This document shows positions 5,551-6,430 of a stretch of 6,430 bases of DNA, piece by piece. A program made the translations under genes and the position numbers. A model generated the notes under the pieces. It saw only the letters and a list, made by a program, of their open reading frames with translations, was not told the origin of the DNA and searched no databases. Numbering within the stretch: the stretch's first letter is position 1; the number at the start of each line of letters is the position of its first letter. Source of the stretch: Candidatus Methanomethylophilaceae archaeon (GTDB lineage Archaea > Thermoplasmatota > Thermoplasmata > Methanomassiliicoccales > Methanomethylophilaceae); contig JAFSYZ010000263.1 of NCBI GenBank assembly GCA_017455785.1, positions 1 through 6,430 on the forward strand, in the 5' to 3' direction.

Positions 5551-5568
5551 AACACTCAATGGAGTGTT
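5551..5568. promoter_or_regulatory. Inverted repeat upstream of TATA box, possible operator
   Basis: AACACTC (5551-5557) and GAGTGTT (5562-5568) are perfect complements around AATG. The repeat begins about ten bases upstream of the TATA box on the minus strand, a position used by archaeal activators. A protein site is inferred; an RNA hairpin is possible only if the region is transcribed. Confidence 0.4.
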
Positions 5569-5580
5569 ATGTTGGCCGCA

Positions 5581-5627
5581 GGTCACCGCAGCGGAGCTCT
5601 CTTAGAAGAGCGGAGCGCGTAGTGACC
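5581..5627. other. 47-nt imperfect stem-loop in the intergenic region, role unknown
   Basis: GGTCAC pairs with GTGACC (5581-5586 / 5622-5627) and CGC with GCG (5587-5589 / 5617-5619), with TA bulged at 5620-5621. An internal loop follows (5590-5595 against 5612-5616), then GCTCT / AGAGC (5596-5600 / 5607-5611) capped by six bases. GCGGAGC occurs twice as a direct repeat (5591-5597, 5610-5616). It could be a structured RNA on either strand or an upstream regulatory site. It is not a tRNA, since no T-arm is present. Confidence 0.4.
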
Positions 5628-5644
5628 TACATAAAGGATCTGAG

Positions 5645-5699
5645 AAAATGGAAAGGAAAAGGTGTTTGTAGTGATGGACGGGCAAAGCCCGTCCATCAC
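5645..5699 (-). terminator. Strong hairpin terminator of the B-repeat/PKD surface protein gene
   Basis: A perfect 13-bp stem (GTGATGGACGGGC / GCCCGTCCATCAC, 5671-5699) with a three-base loop covers the stop codon. On the minus strand it is followed by three short T-tracts (TTTT, TTT, TTTT) within about 25 bases. Hairpin plus T-rich tract is a convincing transcript end. Confidence 0.75.
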
Positions 5700-6430
5700 A
5701 GGAATCTCCTCACAGCGACCACAGCAACGGCCACGCAACCGATGATACCCAGCAGGATGAAAGTCTCGTTGATATCATGCCTTTCCTCATCCTGTTTCTC
5801 AGGCACCGTTATGGTGTAGTAGTCGGTGTATTCGCCGTTGGAGTTGTATGCCGTCAGGGATATAGTGTAGGTCCCTGGAGCGAACTCATGTTCTATCTCA
5901 TCCACGTTGTCGTAGATCGTTCCGTCACCCAGGTTCCAGGATATGCCTACGGCATTCGCTGTCAAAGCCTTGAAACTATAGACGTTGTTTCCTGAAGGTG
6001 TCGATACCATCTGAGCCGAAGGCACGCTGGTGAACCTCAGTACATCTATCCACTTGGCATAGATCGTCTTCGCTGCGGTGATCGTGGTGGAGAAGTTGTA
6101 TTGTGTACTTAATCCGGAATCAGAGCACCAATAGAGGAACACCATGTCCTTATTGTTGATCGTGGTCGCGTTCCTATCGCCGTATACCGAGCCTGTAGGG
6201 GCTGTGGCGGTATTGCCGTAGGTGACGGTCTGATCCGATACAGCAGGACCGCCATTCTCCTCGAATGCCACTGTATACGTATTCCAGGCCCATATGGCAT
6301 AATATGTGGTGTTGGCCGATATGCTCCTGGTAGTGCCTGCGGAGTATTGGGTACCCGATGCAGATCCTTCGGCCCATTTGACGAAGTGCTTACCTGTAGG
6401 GGCTGTGAACGTACAGGACGGCAGAGTCAC
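5696..6430 (-). CDS. Cell-surface protein with InlB-type B-repeats, PKD domain and C-terminal anchor (5' end outside window)
   Basis: Only the last 244 residues are present, and the frame stays open to the window edge. The GTG at 6430 is just the first visible codon. Residues 1-49 are the end of one Listeria-Bacteroides (InlB B-type, Flg_new) repeat, ending TTYYAIWAW. Residues 50-128 are a second one (YTVAFEENGG to KTIYAKW). Residues about 130-210 are a PKD domain with the typical ISWNLGDGT and APGTYTISLTAYN motifs. A polar charged linker (EKQDEERHD) leads to a membrane segment at 223-241 and the short cytoplasmic end RRFL. Such repeats build long extracellular stalks or adhesins and are common in gut-associated methanogens. 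The protein is thus expected to project from the cell surface. It shares its strand, and possibly its compartment, with the transglutaminase-like protein downstream, which could act on it (inference). Confidence 0.9.
   Translation of the reverse strand: MTLPSCTFTAPTGKHFVKWAEGSASGTQYSAGTTRSISANTTYYAIWAWNTYTVAFEENGGPAVSDQTVTYGNTATAPTGSVYGDRNATTINNKDMVFLYWCSDSGLSTQYNFSTTITAAKTIYAKWIDVLRFTSVPSAQMVSTPSGNNVYSFKALTANAVGISWNLGDGTIYDNVDEIEHEFAPGTYTISLTAYNSNGEYTDYYTITVPEKQDEERHDINETFILLGIIGCVAVAVVAVRRFL

Noticed and set aside
4977..5605. Long open frames on both strands overlapping the transglutaminase-like gene (4977-5555 minus, 5261-5605 plus)
   Set aside because: Their products are Arg/His-rich with no plausible domains, while the 4523-5485 frame has an anchor, a beta domain and a catalytic triad.
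5581..5630. tRNA gene suggested by the folded intergenic region
   Set aside because: No T-arm (GGTTCRANTCC-like) or acceptor stem can be drawn, and only one extended hairpin is present.

Overview
The window most likely comes from an archaeon, probably a host-associated member of the Methanomassiliicoccales (Thermoplasmatota). Several things seen point that way. There are archaeal TATA boxes (TTTTTATACC) in front of two genes. One gene looks leaderless, while others carry AGGTGA-type Shine-Dalgarno (SD) sites. Cell-surface proteins are built from InlB-type B-repeats, a PKD domain and single membrane anchors. None of the ten genes ends in TAG: nine end in TGA and one in TAA, as expected where TAG is kept for pyrrolysine. 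The base composition is near 50 % GC by eye. The lineage is inferred; no marker gene is present.

Left half (1-3577, + strand): a tightly packed, apparently co-transcribed run of six genes with gaps of 2-11 bp. Four of them (1-528, 533-1120, 1485-2678, 2683-3261) encode unrelated-looking soluble domains carrying Lys/Ala/Pro-rich tails that resemble the C-terminal domain of histone H1. Two of these four also carry a four-cysteine zinc ribbon. The other two genes (1123-1473, 3266-3577) are small, charged and tail-less. I recognise no named family among the globular domains. The shared tails, lack of signal peptides and zinc ribbons suggest cytoplasmic nucleic-acid binding or compaction, but that is inference. 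This cluster is the most likely place for an undescribed system.

Middle (3578-4409, + strand): poly-T termination signals close the cluster. A TATA box then drives a membrane-anchored extracellular beta-rich protein (3646-4227). It overlaps by ATGA a 61-residue protein with two membrane segments (4224-4409), and the two are probably translated together.

Right half (4523-6430, - strand, convergent with the middle): a membrane-anchored, extracellular transglutaminase-like protein (4523-5485) has its own TATA box and SD site. Upstream of it is the 3' end of a large surface protein with B-repeats, a PKD domain and a C-terminal anchor (5696-6430, running off the window). The 210 bp between them hold a strong terminator hairpin, a 47-nt stem-loop, a possible operator palindrome and the promoter. 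The 113 bp between the convergent genes (4410-4522) contain no gene and no clear poly-T terminator on either strand.
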